This document shows, piece after piece, positions 27,552-36,870 of a stretch of 64,000 nucleotides of DNA. Both the position numbers and the translations under genes were made by a program. Under the pieces are notes generated by a model, which worked only from the letters and a program-made list of their open reading frames with translations, was not told the origin of the DNA and searched no databases. Source of the DNA: Galbitalea soli. Lineage in GTDB: Bacteria; Actinomycetota; Actinomycetes; Actinomycetales; Microbacteriaceae. The first letter of the stretch is position 1, and every line of letters begins with the position of its first letter. The stretch is taken from contig NZ_JAAGWZ010000001.1 in NCBI RefSeq assembly GCF_010686725.1, positions 620,001-684,000 of the forward strand. The letters are read 5' to 3'.

Positions 27552-27614
27552 ATGCGGATTCTCGCCGTTGCCTAGACTCTCTGGGGAGCATCATCACGAT
27601 CACGAGGGAGCCGG

Positions 27615-28838
27615 ATGAGGATCGCCATCGTCAGCGACTTCTTCCTCGACTACATCGGGGGCGCTCAGACCTCGATCCAGGAGCAGCGACAGGCCCTCGA
27701 AGACGAGGGGCACACGGTGTTCCTCGTCTCCAGCGCCCGCCTCCCCCGCGGCCGCCGGATCCGCCTCCGCGAGCGGACGCTCGAGATCAAACCGGCCTGG
27801 GTAGTGCCGGGCGTCATCCTGCCCGTCGTCGGTGCGCGTCGCGCCCTCGTCGCCTACCTCGCCGAGTACCTGGCGCGGGAACGCGTCGACGTGGTGCACC
27901 TGCAGACCGAGTTCGGCCTCGCGCACGCGATGACCCGTGCCGCCCGCACCCTCGGGATCCCCGTCGTTCACACCGTGCACACCTTCTACTGGCAGACCGA
28001 GGGCTGGTGGCAGGGACTCATCGCACCCCTGCTGCGACTGGGACTCGAGAACGTGACCGAGACCCGCTTCAGCCGACTCGAGTTCACGCCCCGGGCGACC
28101 GACAACCTGCTCCGCAACCTCACCCTGACGATGGCGCGAGAGGCCGACGCGCTCGTCTCCCCCTCCGATCATCAGGCGCGGGACCTCGCCGCCGCGGGCG
28201 TCACCGCGCCGATCACCGTCATCCCGAACCCGGTCGCGCGGTCGCCGCGACCCGCCACCCTTCTCGGCGAGGAGCAGCTCTCTCCGCCCCGCCTGCTCTG
28301 GGTGGCGAGGTGCGAGCCGGAGAAGCGTCCACTGGTGTTCGTGGAGGCGGCCCTGGAGGCACGTGAGCGCAGCGGCGGCGCCTTCGAGGTCGACTTCGTG
28401 GGCGATGGCGCACTGCTCGCTCAGGCGCGACGACTCGTGCACGGGCAGCCCTGGTTCCGCTTTCACGGGGTGCTCGATCATCCGGCCGTCATCGACCTGA
28501 TGGATGCCTCGGCGCTCGTGGTGCTCACCTCCTTCGGCTTCGACAACCAGCCCATGACGATCGCCGAGGCGATCAGCCGCCGGCGCGGGGTGCTGTACTG
28601 CGACCCGCAGCTGGGCGAGGGGCTCGCCCACGCCGGTCACCTCTCCGCGACGCCGGACGCGCACGGACTGGCCGACGCCATCGTCGAGCTGGTCGGCGAC
28701 CCCGGCGCGCTGCGGCGACTCTCCTCGGGCGCCGTCGACGACGCCGCCACCTTCGCGCCGCGGGTCTACGTCGATCACATCACCGCGGCGTACGCCGCCG
28801 CGCGTGCGCGTCTGGCCGAGCCGGCCCCGCGGAGCTGA
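27615..28838 (+). CDS. Family 4 glycosyltransferase
   Basis: A 407-residue GT-B glycosyltransferase. The N-terminal domain begins MRIAIVSDFFLDYIGGAQTS, a donor/acceptor loop typical of GT4. The C-terminal domain has LLWVARCEPEKRPLVFVEAA and an ALVVLTSFGFDNQPMTIAEAISR region corresponding to the EX7E area. The sugar donor and acceptor are unknown; glycolipid or cell-wall polymer synthesis is plausible. The RBS gagggag precedes the ATG. It lies three bases before a PadR regulator gene, an arrangement that suggests co-transcription. Confidence 0.88.
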   Translation: MRIAIVSDFFLDYIGGAQTSIQEQRQALEDEGHTVFLVSSARLPRGRRIRLRERTLEIKPAWVVPGVILPVVGARRALVAYLAEYLARERVDVVHLQTEFGLAHAMTRAARTLGIPVVHTVHTFYWQTEGWWQGLIAPLLRLGLENVTETRFSRLEFTPRATDNLLRNLTLTMAREADALVSPSDHQARDLAAAGVTAPITVIPNPVARSPRPATLLGEEQLSPPRLLWVARCEPEKRPLVFVEAALEARERSGGAFEVDFVGDGALLAQARRLVHGQPWFRFHGVLDHPAVIDLMDASALVVLTSFGFDNQPMTIAEAISRRRGVLYCDPQLGEGLAHAGHLSATPDAHGLADAIVELVGDPGALRRLSSGAVDDAATFAPRVYVDHITAAYAAARARLAEPAPRS

Positions 28839-28841
28839 AGG

Positions 28842-29402
28842 GTGTCGGTCAGACACGTCATCCTGGCGATCCTCGCCGAGGCGCCCCGCTACGGGAATCA
28901 GCTGCGCGCCGACGTCGACGAGCGCACCGGGCACGCGACCCCGGTCAACGTCGGCCAGATCTACAACACGCTCGACCGCTTGGAGCGCGATCGCCTGGTC
29001 GAGAAGCTCGCCCCGGACGGCGACGGACAGTCGAACTACCGCATCACCGCGGCGGGGCGCGCGGAATTCGAGCGCTGGCGCGACGAACCCGGGATGCCGG
29101 ACGCGGGCGAGCGCGATGAGTTCGCCGAAAAGGTGGTGGTGCTCCTCTCCCTCCCCGGGTCCGACCCGCACGCGGTCATCGATCGCGCACGTGGGGCCGC
29201 CCTGGAGAGACGTGCCGCTCTCGAGACGGAGGCGCCGCGCGACGCGATGCGGCGGCGAATGCGGGATGCCGCGATCGAGCTCAGCGAGGCACGGCTGCGG
29301 TGGCTCGAGGCGCTGGCCGCCGAGCTCGCGGCGGAGTCCGCGGCGGTCCCGCTGTCGACCGCGGTGCCCCGGCGCGGACGCCCCCGCAAGGCCGTCACTT
29401 AG
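28842..29402 (+). CDS. PadR-family transcriptional regulator
   Basis: A 186-residue regulator whose N-terminal winged helix spans residues 1-80 (ILAILAEAPRYGNQLRADVDE, VGQIYNTLDRLERDRLVEKL, NYRITAAGRAEFERW). A helical C-terminus provides dimerisation. It starts with GTG right after the glycosyltransferase stop. Its final codons overlap the 3' end of the opposing polymerase gene by eight bases. Inferred targets are its own operon, through the repeats at 27494-27551. The C-terminal RRGRPRK tail is basic. Confidence 0.88.
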   Translation: MSVRHVILAILAEAPRYGNQLRADVDERTGHATPVNVGQIYNTLDRLERDRLVEKLAPDGDGQSNYRITAAGRAEFERWRDEPGMPDAGERDEFAEKVVVLLSLPGSDPHAVIDRARGAALERRAALETEAPRDAMRRRMRDAAIELSEARLRWLEALAAELAAESAAVPLSTAVPRRGRPRKAVT

Positions 29403-31083
29403 CCGAGCCGTAGTCGTCGACGATCGCGACGGTGAGGGGGAACTCGATCGGGAGGCCGCCGAACAGCAGGCGTCCGGCCTCCGCCGCGGCCTCGACCACC
29501 TCAGCGGCCACCGCATCGGCGAGCTCGGCCGGCGCGTGCACGACGACCTCGTCGTGCAGGAAGAAGACGAGGTGCGGTTGCTCGGTGATCCACTTAGGCG
29601 TGCCCAGCCGCGCGAGGCGCCCGCGAAGGCTGCCCATCCAGCACAGCGCCCACTCGGCCGCGGTGCCCTGCACGATGAAGTTGCGGGTGAATCGGCCCCA
29701 CCCGCGCGCCTGACCGCGGGCGCGGGACTGCGACGCCTCGCTCGACGCCTCGCCATAGGCCTCCGCCTGCGCCAGTCGCCAGTCCTCCCCCGGCCTGGGC
29801 GAGGAACGCCCCAGACGGGTCGAGACCACCTCGCCGCGCTCGCCGCGCCGGGCCGCCGACTCCACGAGGGCGATCGCGCGCGGATACGCTTTCGCCAACT
29901 GCGGCATCAGCCGCCCGCCCTCGCCCTGGGTGGCACCGTACATCGCGCCCAGAAGGGCGACCTTCGCGTGCTCGCGCGTGTCGATCGCCCCCGACGCGAC
30001 GATCCCCGCGTAGAGATCGCCCGCCGACCCGGCCTCGATCATGTCCCGGTCGCCCGCCATGGCCGCGAGGATGCGCGGCTCCAGCTGAGCGGCATCGGCG
30101 ACGATGAGCTTCCACCCCGGATCGGCGACGACCGCGCGTCGGATCTGCTTCGGCAGTTGCAGCGCACCGCCCCCGCTCGTCGCCCAGCGGCCGGTGACCA
30201 CCCCGCCGACCACGTAGTCCGGACGGAATCTGCCGTCGTGCACCCACGTCTCCAGCCAGTGCCAACCGTTCGCGCTGGCCAGCCGGGACAGCTTCTTGTA
30301 CTCGAGCAGCGGTGCGATCACCGGGTGGGGGATCTTGCGCAGATCCCACGACCGGGTGGAGGGGGCGAGAACTCCGCCCCGGGCCAGACCCTTGAGCAGC
30401 TCGGCGGGTGAGTCGGGGTTCAGATCGGGCACGTCGATCAGTCGGCGCATCTCGTCGAGCAGGGACTGCAGGCGGGCCGGGCGCTCGTCGGCGACGGGAC
30501 GCGGGCCGAGGAGGTGGTCGAGCAGCTCGCGGTGGACATCCGCCCGCCAGGGCAGCCCGGCGTACTGCATCTCGGCCGCGATCAGCGACCCCGCCGACTC
30601 CGCCGCGAGCAGCCGGGCGATTCGGCCGGGCTCCGCAGAGCCCGCGACCGCGAGCCGCTGCAGTGACCACTCCGCGACCGGATCGACGTCGGCCTCGGAC
30701 GGCCGGGCGTTGCGCGAGTCGTCGAGCTCGAAGAGCGCGCCATCGGCGGCCCGCACCGGGGGCGGCGGCGCGTCCCAGTATCCGGCGGGCAGGGTGGCGA
30801 GCGCCGACCCCGTCGTCAGCTCGGATGACCGCAGAATCGCGTGCGACAGGCGCAGGTCGACACAGCGCTCCACCCGCACCAGCGCCGCCAGGAGCGCCGG
30901 ATACCACCGGTCGGTGTCGCTCCAGACCCAGCGCACCGGCTGCTCCGCCTGCCGTCGGGCTACCTCCGCGGGAAACTCCGCGCGCGGGATCGTGGAGAAG
31001 GGCGGCGCCTCCGCGAGGTCGGGCGCACCGGAGACGGGGGTGAGCCTCACCCCGTCCGGGTGCTCCGCGACGACGACATCCAC
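29395..31083 (-). CDS. DNA polymerase I-like protein (exonuclease/polymerase type, no 5' nuclease)
   Basis: A protein of about 562 residues with a family A polymerase domain in its C-terminal 330 residues. Motif A is DAAQLEPRIL (metal-binding Asp and steric-gate Glu kept). Motif B is REHAKVALLGAMYG, where the O-helix Arg, Lys and Tyr are kept but the usual Phe is Leu. Motif C is LHDEVVV. The N-terminal 230 residues are where a 3'-5' exonuclease fold is expected, though its acidic motifs are not obvious. GTG at 31083 is the best start; the RBS is weak. It is a Pol I paralogue of unknown repair role. Confidence 0.82.
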   Translation of the reverse strand: MDVVVAEHPDGVRLTPVSGAPDLAEAPPFSTIPRAEFPAEVARRQAEQPVRWVWSDTDRWYPALLAALVRVERCVDLRLSHAILRSSELTTGSALATLPAGYWDAPPPPVRAADGALFELDDSRNARPSEADVDPVAEWSLQRLAVAGSAEPGRIARLLAAESAGSLIAAEMQYAGLPWRADVHRELLDHLLGPRPVADERPARLQSLLDEMRRLIDVPDLNPDSPAELLKGLARGGVLAPSTRSWDLRKIPHPVIAPLLEYKKLSRLASANGWHWLETWVHDGRFRPDYVVGGVVTGRWATSGGGALQLPKQIRRAVVADPGWKLIVADAAQLEPRILAAMAGDRDMIEAGSAGDLYAGIVASGAIDTREHAKVALLGAMYGATQGEGGRLMPQLAKAYPRAIALVESAARRGERGEVVSTRLGRSSPRPGEDWRLAQAEAYGEASSEASQSRARGQARGWGRFTRNFIVQGTAAEWALCWMGSLRGRLARLGTPKWITEQPHLVFFLHDEVVVHAPAELADAVAAEVVEAAAEAGRLLFGGLPIEFPLTVAIVDDYGSAK

Positions 31084-31124
31084 CCCCTCAGTCTGCCCGA
31101 GGCCGGCGACACCGCCGGGCCGGT

Positions 31125-31529
31125 TCAGTCGAAGGGCCTGGCCGAGTCCATGAGTCGCGAGCGGATCAGGAAGCGCACGCCCTCGGGCGCCTCGACCGAG
31201 AATCCGCTCCCCCGTCCCTTCACCACGTCGACCGTGAGGTGCGTGTGGCTCCAGTACTCGAACTGCTCGGCCGACATCCAGAAGTCGATGGGCTGCGGCG
31301 CGCCGGGCGTGCCGATCTCGAAGGTGCCGAGCCGCACATCCCGGTCGGAGGTGATGAAGTCGCCCTGGGGGTAGCACATGGGCGAACTGCCGTCGCAGCA
31401 CCCGCCGGACTGGTGGAACATGAGCGGGCCGTACTGCGCCCACAGCTGTCGCAGCAGCTCCACGGAGACGTCGGCGAGCGCGACGCGCGACTGGGTCTCC
31501 CCCGCGATGGTGACGGTGGAATCGAGCAT
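31125..31529 (-). CDS. DUF779 protein, aldehyde dehydrogenase partner
   Basis: A 134-residue DUF779 protein with the conserved Cys-rich HQSGGCCDGSSPMCYP (about residues 39-54), DFWMSAEQFEYWSHTHLTVDVV and GRGSGFSVEAPEGVRF. It lies just downstream of the aldehyde dehydrogenase gene, as in mycobacteria (Rv0458-Rv0459). The three Cys suggest metal binding, but function is not established. RBS ggaggc precedes the ATG. Two strong hairpins separate it from the dehydrogenase gene. Confidence 0.92.
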   Translation of the reverse strand: MLDSTVTIAGETQSRVALADVSVELLRQLWAQYGPLMFHQSGGCCDGSSPMCYPQGDFITSDRDVRLGTFEIGTPGAPQPIDFWMSAEQFEYWSHTHLTVDVVKGRGSGFSVEAPEGVRFLIRSRLMDSARPFD

Positions 31530-31552
31530 GAGTGCCTCCGTTGCTCAGGGTA

Positions 31553-31634
31553 CGGCGGCCGGGTCTCCCTGGCAGGATCCCGGCCGCCGAGTCGGTCGGG
31601 TGTCGCGACCGGCTTACCACGGCCGCGACACCCG
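31553..31634 (-). promoter_or_regulatory. Two strong hairpins in the ALDH-DUF779 spacer
   Basis: Two perfect 11-bp stems occur: 31597-31607 with 31624-31634, and 31553-31563 with 31579-31589. On the minus strand they follow the ALDH stop and precede the DUF779 RBS. Neither is followed by a T-run, so transcript processing, 3'-end protection or attenuation is as likely as termination. Confidence 0.6.
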
Positions 31635-31645
31635 GATCGGTCGGT

Positions 31646-33169
31646 TTAGAAGAAACCGAGCTTGTTCTCGGAGTAGGAGACGAGAAGGTTCTTCGTCTGC
31701 TGGTAGTGATCGAGGGCGAGTCGGTTGTTCTCGCGCCCGATCCCCGAGCTCTTGTAACCTCCGAACGCCGCCCCGGCGGGGTAGGCGTGGTAGTTGTTGA
31801 CCCAGACGCGCCCGGCCTGAATGTCGCGACCGGCCCGGTAGGCCACGTTGCCGTTGCGCGACCAGACGCCCGCGCCCAGACCGTAGAGGGTGTCGTTGGC
31901 GATCGAGATCCCGTCGTCGTAGTCGTCGAAGCTCGTCACCGCGACGACCGGCCCGAAGATCTCCTCCTGGAAGAGTCGCATCTTGTTGTGGCCCTCGAAG
32001 ATGGTCGGGGTGACGTAGTAGCCGTCGGTGAGGTCACCGCCCAGGTCGTTGCGCTCGCCGCCGAGGAGCAGCTTCGCCCCCTCCTTCGTGCCGATGTCGA
32101 TGTAGCTCAGGATCTTCTCGAGCTGGTCGTTGGAGGCCTGCGCCCCCACCTGGGTGTCGGTGTCGAGCGGGTTGCCCTGCACCGCCCTCTTCGTGCGTTC
32201 GATCGCGTCGCCGAGGAACTGGTCGTAGATCGGCTTCTGGATGAGCGCGCGCGAGGGGCAGGTGCAGACCTCGCCCTGGTTGAAGGCGAAGAGAGTGAAT
32301 CCCTCCTGAGCCTTGTCGTAGAAGGCGTCCTGGCGGTCGGCCACGTCGGCGAAGAACAGGTTGGGGCTCTTCCCGCCGAGCTCCACCGTCGAGGGGATGA
32401 TGTTCGCACTCGCGTACTGCAGGATGAGGCGACCGGTGGTGGTCTCGCCGGTGAACGCGATCTTGCGGATGCGCGGGCTGGAGGCGAGCGGCTTGCCCGC
32501 CTCCACGCCGAAGCCGTTCACGATGTTCACGACGCCCGGAGGCAGGATGTCGCCGATGAGCTCGATGAGAACGAGGATCGAGACGGGGGTCTGCTCGGCC
32601 GGCTTGAGGACGATGGCGTTGCCCGCCGCGAGCGCGGGCGCCAGCTTCCACACCGCCATCAGGATGGGGAAGTTCCAGGGGATGATCTGCCCCACGACCC
32701 CGAGCGGCTCGTGGTAGTGGTAGGCGGTCATGTCGCCGTCCATCTCGGCGAAGGACCCCTCCTGCGCCCGGATCGCGGAGGCGAAGTAGCGGAAGTGATC
32801 GGCGGCGAGCGGCAGGTCGGCGTTGAGCGGCTCACGAATCGGCTTTCCGTTGTCCCAGGTCTCGGCCACCGCGAGCAGTTCGAGGTTGGCCTCGATCACG
32901 TCGGCGATGCGCATGAGCACGGCGGCGCGCTCCGTCGTGGAGGTCTTGCCCCAGGCCGGTGCGGCCTTGTGCGCGGCGTCGAGCGCGGCCTCGATGTCGT
33001 CGGCGGTTCCGCGGGCGACCTCGGCGAACGGCTTGCCGTTGACCGGGGAGATGTCTTCGAAATACTGCCCCTTCACCGGGGCGACCCACTCGCCCCCGAT
33101 CCAGTGCTCGTAGCGGGGCTTGAACGTGACTTTGGCGTCCGGGGTGCCCGGAGCGGCGTAGACGGTCAT
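31646..33169 (-). CDS. NAD-dependent aldehyde dehydrogenase (acetaldehyde/ExaC type)
   Basis: A 507-residue ALDH. The NAD-binding region has [20 protein letters not shown] and the general base Glu in [11 protein letters not shown]. The nucleophile lies in [11 protein letters not shown] (Cys302, with Cys304 next to it), the signature of the ExaC/AldA acetaldehyde group. It would oxidise acetaldehyde or other short aldehydes to acids. RBS aaaggac lies before the ATG. The GAF regulator upstream and DUF779 downstream form the usual actinobacterial set for alcohol or aldehyde use. Confidence 0.94.
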   Translation of the reverse strand: MTVYAAPGTPDAKVTFKPRYEHWIGGEWVAPVKGQYFEDISPVNGKPFAEVARGTADDIEAALDAAHKAAPAWGKTSTTERAAVLMRIADVIEANLELLAVAETWDNGKPIREPLNADLPLAADHFRYFASAIRAQEGSFAEMDGDMTAYHYHEPLGVVGQIIPWNFPILMAVWKLAPALAAGNAIVLKPAEQTPVSILVLIELIGDILPPGVVNIVNGFGVEAGKPLASSPRIRKIAFTGETTTGRLILQYASANIIPSTVELGGKSPNLFFADVADRQDAFYDKAQEGFTLFAFNQGEVCTCPSRALIQKPIYDQFLGDAIERTKRAVQGNPLDTDTQVGAQASNDQLEKILSYIDIGTKEGAKLLLGGERNDLGGDLTDGYYVTPTIFEGHNKMRLFQEEIFGPVVAVTSFDDYDDGISIANDTLYGLGAGVWSRNGNVAYRAGRDIQAGRVWVNNYHAYPAGAAFGGYKSSGIGRENNRLALDHYQQTKNLLVSYSENKLGFF

Positions 33170-33270
33170 CTGTGTCCTTTGACGTCGTTGTCGTGGAGGT
33201 CCTGGTCAGGGCCACGATCGCGACGCTACGCGCGGGACGGTTGCGCGCAGGTTGCAAAGAGTTGCACGGG

Positions 33271-34587
33271 CTACCGCCGCGAGAGTTCACCCTGGATGCG
33301 CTCGATGCGCGAGACGACGGCGGCGCGCTTGGGCGAGCGCTGGGGAAGACGCCGCAGCGATTCCATCCACACCTCGAGGTCGTAGGCGGCGTCGTCGGTG
33401 CGCGCGTAGGCGAGGAGGACATCCACGCCGGCGTCGGCCAGCACGGACTCGCGCAGCACCGAGGCGACCTCCGCGCGGATGGCGAGGATGCCCGGCGCCT
33501 CCGATCGCGGGAGAACCTGGCCCGCATACGCCGTCAGGGCCACCCGGTGCGCCCCGCGCTCGAGGAAGGCGAGCACGCGGTGGGCGTCGAGTTCGAGCGA
33601 TCGCGTGAGGCGATAGGGCCGGGACTCCGGAACGAGTTCGGGGCACGCCCCCTCCAGTACCCGCCGCAGGCGCACCATCTCCGCGCGAAGCGTGGCCACC
33701 GAGCCGTCGCGGTCGTAGACGAGCTCGGCGAGCGCCTCCGCCGACAGCCCGCCGCGGTGCCAGGCGAGGAGGGTGAGGATCTCGGCGTGCCGGGTGGAGA
33801 GTTCGATGACGCGTCCGCTCACCTCGAGCCGGCCATCCTCGCGCCCCAGGATGCTCAGGAGGGGTGGCCCCTCGACCACCCGCGCGGGCGCGCGACGGGG
33901 CGCGCGCACCGGGTGGATGTCGTCGAGCCGTCGGATGCGCAGCTCCGCCTCCACGGCGGCGACCGCCGCCTCGAGCAGGGGCATGGTCGCCGGTGAGACC
34001 GCGTCGCTGCCACCCGTTATGTCGATGACGCCGAGCAGCCCGCCCGAGGACGGGTCGTGCACGGGCACCGCGGTGCAGCTCCAGGGGTGCACGATGCGGT
34101 TGAAGTGCTCGGCCTGCTGAATCTGGATGCCGTGGTCGAGCGCGAGCGCGGTCCCCGGCGCACTCGTTCCGACCGCCGCCTCCGACCAGTCGGCCCCCTC
34201 GACGAAGAGCATGCCCTCGGCCTTCGAGCGCAGCGCGCGGTCGCCGTCGATCCAGAGCAGGCGACCGGACTGGTCGCCGACCGCGACGATGAGGCCCGTC
34301 TCGAAGGTGTGCTGGATCAGCAGGCGGTGGATGGTCGGCAGCACGAGCGAGAGCGGGTGCTGGTTGCGGTACTCGCGAAGCTCGTCATCGGAGAGGTCGA
34401 GCCCGGGCAGAATCGTGTCGGGGTCGAGGCTTCGAGCGAGCGAGCGCTTCCACGACTCTTCGACCAGGCGGCGCACTCCCGCGCTGGACATGCGCTCGCC
34501 CACGATCTGCTCGTGCGCGCGTTCGATCGCGGCGGGATCGAGGACGGGAGTGACACTCCACGGACTCGTCACGGCTGCTCCGATCAT
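33271..34587 (-). CDS. GAF-domain transcriptional regulator of the ALDH module
   Basis: A 438-residue regulator. Residues 40-215 resemble the AcoR-type sensor, with VEESWKRSL, a GAF domain (LLIQHTFETGLIVAVGDQSG) and HGIQIQQAEHFNRIVHPWSCTA-like segments. No AAA+ domain follows, so this is not a sigma-54 activator. Residues 255-330 look like a winged helix (LEVSGRVIELSTRHAEILTL). It lies about 100 bases upstream of the ALDH gene on the same strand, and probably senses an alcohol or aldehyde and activates it. The effector is unknown. Confidence 0.82.
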   Translation of the reverse strand: MIGAAVTSPWSVTPVLDPAAIERAHEQIVGERMSSAGVRRLVEESWKRSLARSLDPDTILPGLDLSDDELREYRNQHPLSLVLPTIHRLLIQHTFETGLIVAVGDQSGRLLWIDGDRALRSKAEGMLFVEGADWSEAAVGTSAPGTALALDHGIQIQQAEHFNRIVHPWSCTAVPVHDPSSGGLLGVIDITGGSDAVSPATMPLLEAAVAAVEAELRIRRLDDIHPVRAPRRAPARVVEGPPLLSILGREDGRLEVSGRVIELSTRHAEILTLLAWHRGGLSAEALAELVYDRDGSVATLRAEMVRLRRVLEGACPELVPESRPYRLTRSLELDAHRVLAFLERGAHRVALTAYAGQVLPRSEAPGILAIRAEVASVLRESVLADAGVDVLLAYARTDDAAYDLEVWMESLRRLPQRSPKRAAVVSRIERIQGELSRR

Positions 34588-34633
34588 CCCCCGATCGACG
34601 GCGATGCGGGGTTCAGCCCACCCTAACGCGCGA

Positions 34634-34648
34634 AGCCGGGCACCGGCT
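34634..34648 (-). terminator. Short hairpin after the DUF1684 gene
   Basis: AGCCGG-gca-CCGGCT forms a 6-bp stem with a 3-base loop at the DUF1684 stop, 47 bases before the GAF regulator. It has no T-run. A weak terminator or processing site is possible. Confidence 0.3.
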
Positions 34649-35484
34649 CAATGCAGGAGGGAGCCGTCCTTCTTCAGCACGTTCTTCTCCCCCGCCTCGA
34701 TCTTCACCGCGAAGCGATTCTGCTTCGGCGGCAGGGGGCAGTTGAAGTTGTAGCTGAAGGCGCAGGGCGGGAGCACCGCCCGGTTGAAGTCGAGGGTGAT
34801 GGTGCCGTCCGCGTTGGGCGCGAGGAACAGGAATCGGCCCACGCTGTAGGTCTCGTCGCCGTTGGTGGCGTCGGCGAACACCAGCTGAAGCGCGCGGCCC
34901 GCCTTGAACGCGGCGAGGTCGTAGTCGACGCCGTCCTTCGTGAAGGTGATGTCGCCGGGAACCACCTCGTCGCGGGTGGCGCCGTTGTCTTTGAGGTGCT
35001 CGAAGCCGACCGCCTTCCCACCGGGGATCTCGGTCCACTGCGCCTGGATGACCCAGTCCGGGTTGTAGTCGTAGGCGTCGATGGAGCCGAACTCCTGAAT
35101 CGCCTCGGACTGCGAGTCCCAGACGCGGAGGGCGTAGTTGCCCTGCTCGCTCGCGATCACGAAGCCGGAGACCGTCTCGCTGAAGCTGATCTCGCTCGGG
35201 GAGGGGTCGTCCTTGCCGCGAACGACGACCTCGCCGTCGACGAGCTCGCCGTCGACCGTGATGCCGTCCGCGGCGACCGCCTTCAGCAGGAGACCCGACT
35301 GGCCGGCGGGCAGCGGCGCCCAGGTTCCGGGCACGCCCCAGATGGTCTGCTCGGAGTCGATCCACTGGGTGTTCACGAGCGCCAGACTGCCCTTGGGCTG
35401 CACCACCGAGAGCTCACGGCGTTCGTGGAACGTCGCGTACTGCTGCTCGGGGGTCGGCGTGGGGGCGGTCGCGGTGTCGGTCAT
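34648..35484 (-). CDS. DUF1684 family protein
   Basis: A 278-residue cytosolic protein of the DUF1684 family. Family landmarks are at the C-terminus: FLFLAPNADGTITLDFNRA and PPCAFSYNFNCPLPPKQNRF. The N-terminal part is ERRELSVVQPKGSLAL. Function is unknown; the C-terminal PPCAFS...CPLPP core is strictly kept in relatives. ATG at 35484 is preferred over the ATG three codons upstream because GGAAG is correctly spaced. Flanking genes give no functional clue. Confidence 0.88.
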   Translation of the reverse strand: MTDTATAPTPTPEQQYATFHERRELSVVQPKGSLALVNTQWIDSEQTIWGVPGTWAPLPAGQSGLLLKAVAADGITVDGELVDGEVVVRGKDDPSPSEISFSETVSGFVIASEQGNYALRVWDSQSEAIQEFGSIDAYDYNPDWVIQAQWTEIPGGKAVGFEHLKDNGATRDEVVPGDITFTKDGVDYDLAAFKAGRALQLVFADATNGDETYSVGRFLFLAPNADGTITLDFNRAVLPPCAFSYNFNCPLPPKQNRFAVKIEAGEKNVLKKDGSLLH

Positions 35485-35576
35485 GTCTTCCATCCTTGTC
35501 GAGATCCCCCATCTTCGCGGAGGCCACTGACAGCAACGAGCAGGGACACGAATTTATTGCCTGCGATGACGCCCGT

Positions 35577-36302
35577 TCACAGATTCTCGCGAAGGATGGC
35601 GGTGTCGCTCCCGCTCGGCGTCACCTCGACGCTGCGGATCTCCGCCGCAGCGATCGCGGTCGTCGCCACCAGCCCGTCCGCGGGAGCGCCCGTCGAGGTC
35701 CAGCTCGCGACGGTCACGCGCCTCCCCGACCGGTCGACCACCACGAGGTCGTACGACTGCGGCCCCCCGTAGGCAGCGCGCGTGCCCGCGGCGCGATATC
35801 GACAGGACCACTCCAGCCGCGTCCCCCAGGCCGTCGGCACGACGCGGAGGTCCGCCGTCATCACCGGGGTGCCGACCACCGACATCGCCACCGCGGCGGG
35901 GGCGGCGGGGGCGAGCGCCACCACCGCACCGGCCGTCGCCCCTCCGACGAGGGCGACCGCGGCGATCGCCCCGATCACGCGCGCTCGCGTGCGTCGCCGC
36001 ACCGCCCGGGCGAGGTGGCGCAACGAGGGCGCCGAATCGCCGAGCTGCGGCTCCCCGAGGTGGCGGACCGTGCCCAGCACCGTCTGCTCGCCCGCGGAGG
36101 CGGCATCCGAGCCGATCGCGAGCGCGTCGGCCGCGGGAAGGCGGCCGAGGATGCCGGGCAGCCCCGCCAGTTCGGCCACCGCGGCGGCGCACAGTGCGCA
36201 GGTTTCGAGGTGCCGTTCATAGCTCAGCCGATCCGCGGGCGCGAGCGCCCCGAGCACGTAGGCGGCGTCCCAGTCGCGGAACCCCTCATGGTCATCGGTC
36301 AC
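35577..36302 (-). CDS. Anti-sigma factor, zinc-binding, membrane-anchored
   Basis: A 241-residue anti-sigma factor. The N-terminal ZAS domain has DAAYVLGALAP and the HxxxCxxC motif HLETCALC, with one membrane helix at about residues 105-130 and an extracytoplasmic domain after it (RskA-like layout). It would hold the partner ECF sigma factor at the membrane until a signal triggers proteolysis. The GTG start overlaps the sigma stop (GTGA), which is typical for co-produced sigma/anti-sigma pairs. Confidence 0.9.
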   Translation of the reverse strand: MTDDHEGFRDWDAAYVLGALAPADRLSYERHLETCALCAAAVAELAGLPGILGRLPAADALAIGSDAASAGEQTVLGTVRHLGEPQLGDSAPSLRHLARAVRRRTRARVIGAIAAVALVGGATAGAVVALAPAAPAAVAMSVVGTPVMTADLRVVPTAWGTRLEWSCRYRAAGTRAAYGGPQSYDLVVVDRSGRRVTVASWTSTGAPADGLVATTAIAAAEIRSVEVTPSGSDTAILRENL

Positions 36303-36805
36303 AGTGTCACCCCCCGCTCCTGCAGTGCGAGCCGCAGGGCACGCAGCGCGTAGTGCAGCCGTGACTTCACCGTGCCCTCCGGAACCCCCTCGCTCCGCGC
36401 GATCTCGGCGACCGTCGCCGCGCCGTAGTAGGCGGCGACCACCACGCGGCGGTGCTCGGGCGACAGCGCGGCCAGGGCGTCCTCGATCAACCAGGCGTCC
36501 AGAATCTGATCGGTGCGATCGGGCACGCCCGGATCGGGCAGGACCTCGGTCGTGAACTCGCGGGCGTGCCGCGCGCTCCTCCGGTCGTCGATGACGAGGT
36601 TGCGGGCGACCGTGAACAGCCAGGCCCGCGCGCTCGAGTCGTCCAGTTCGAGGATGGCCGGCTTCCGCCAGGCGCGCAGAAGGGTCTCCTGTACCACGTC
36701 CTCCGTGAGCTGCCGGTCGCCGGTCAGGCGCAGGACGAACCGCGTGAGGGCGGCGGAATGCGTGTCGTTGAGGGCTCGGAGCAGGCCGGCCTGGTCATCC
36801 CGCAT
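36299..36805 (-). CDS. ECF-type RNA polymerase sigma factor
   Basis: A 168-residue ECF sigma factor. Region 2 spans about 15-80 (VVQETLLRAWRKP, AWLFTVARNLVIDDRR) and region 4 about 110-160 (LSPEHRRVVVAAYYGAATVA, VPEGTVKSRLHYALRALRL). The layout resembles the SigK/SigL group partnered by RskA-like anti-sigma factors. A short hairpin (36827-36844) lies just upstream of the ATG. Target promoters were not identified; autoregulation is common for this class. Confidence 0.92.
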   Translation of the reverse strand: MRDDQAGLLRALNDTHSAALTRFVLRLTGDRQLTEDVVQETLLRAWRKPAILELDDSSARAWLFTVARNLVIDDRRSARHAREFTTEVLPDPGVPDRTDQILDAWLIEDALAALSPEHRRVVVAAYYGAATVAEIARSEGVPEGTVKSRLHYALRALRLALQERGVTL

Positions 36806-36870
36806 CGCTCACCTCCACCCTTGTCAACGGGCGACGACGCCCGTCGGTTCAATTGTCGACCGCGATGCGT

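Noticed and set aside
36827-36844. Hairpin upstream of the ECF sigma gene as a riboswitch
   Set aside because: A single 7-bp stem with a 4-base loop is too small for a known riboswitch, and no conserved aptamer sequence is present.
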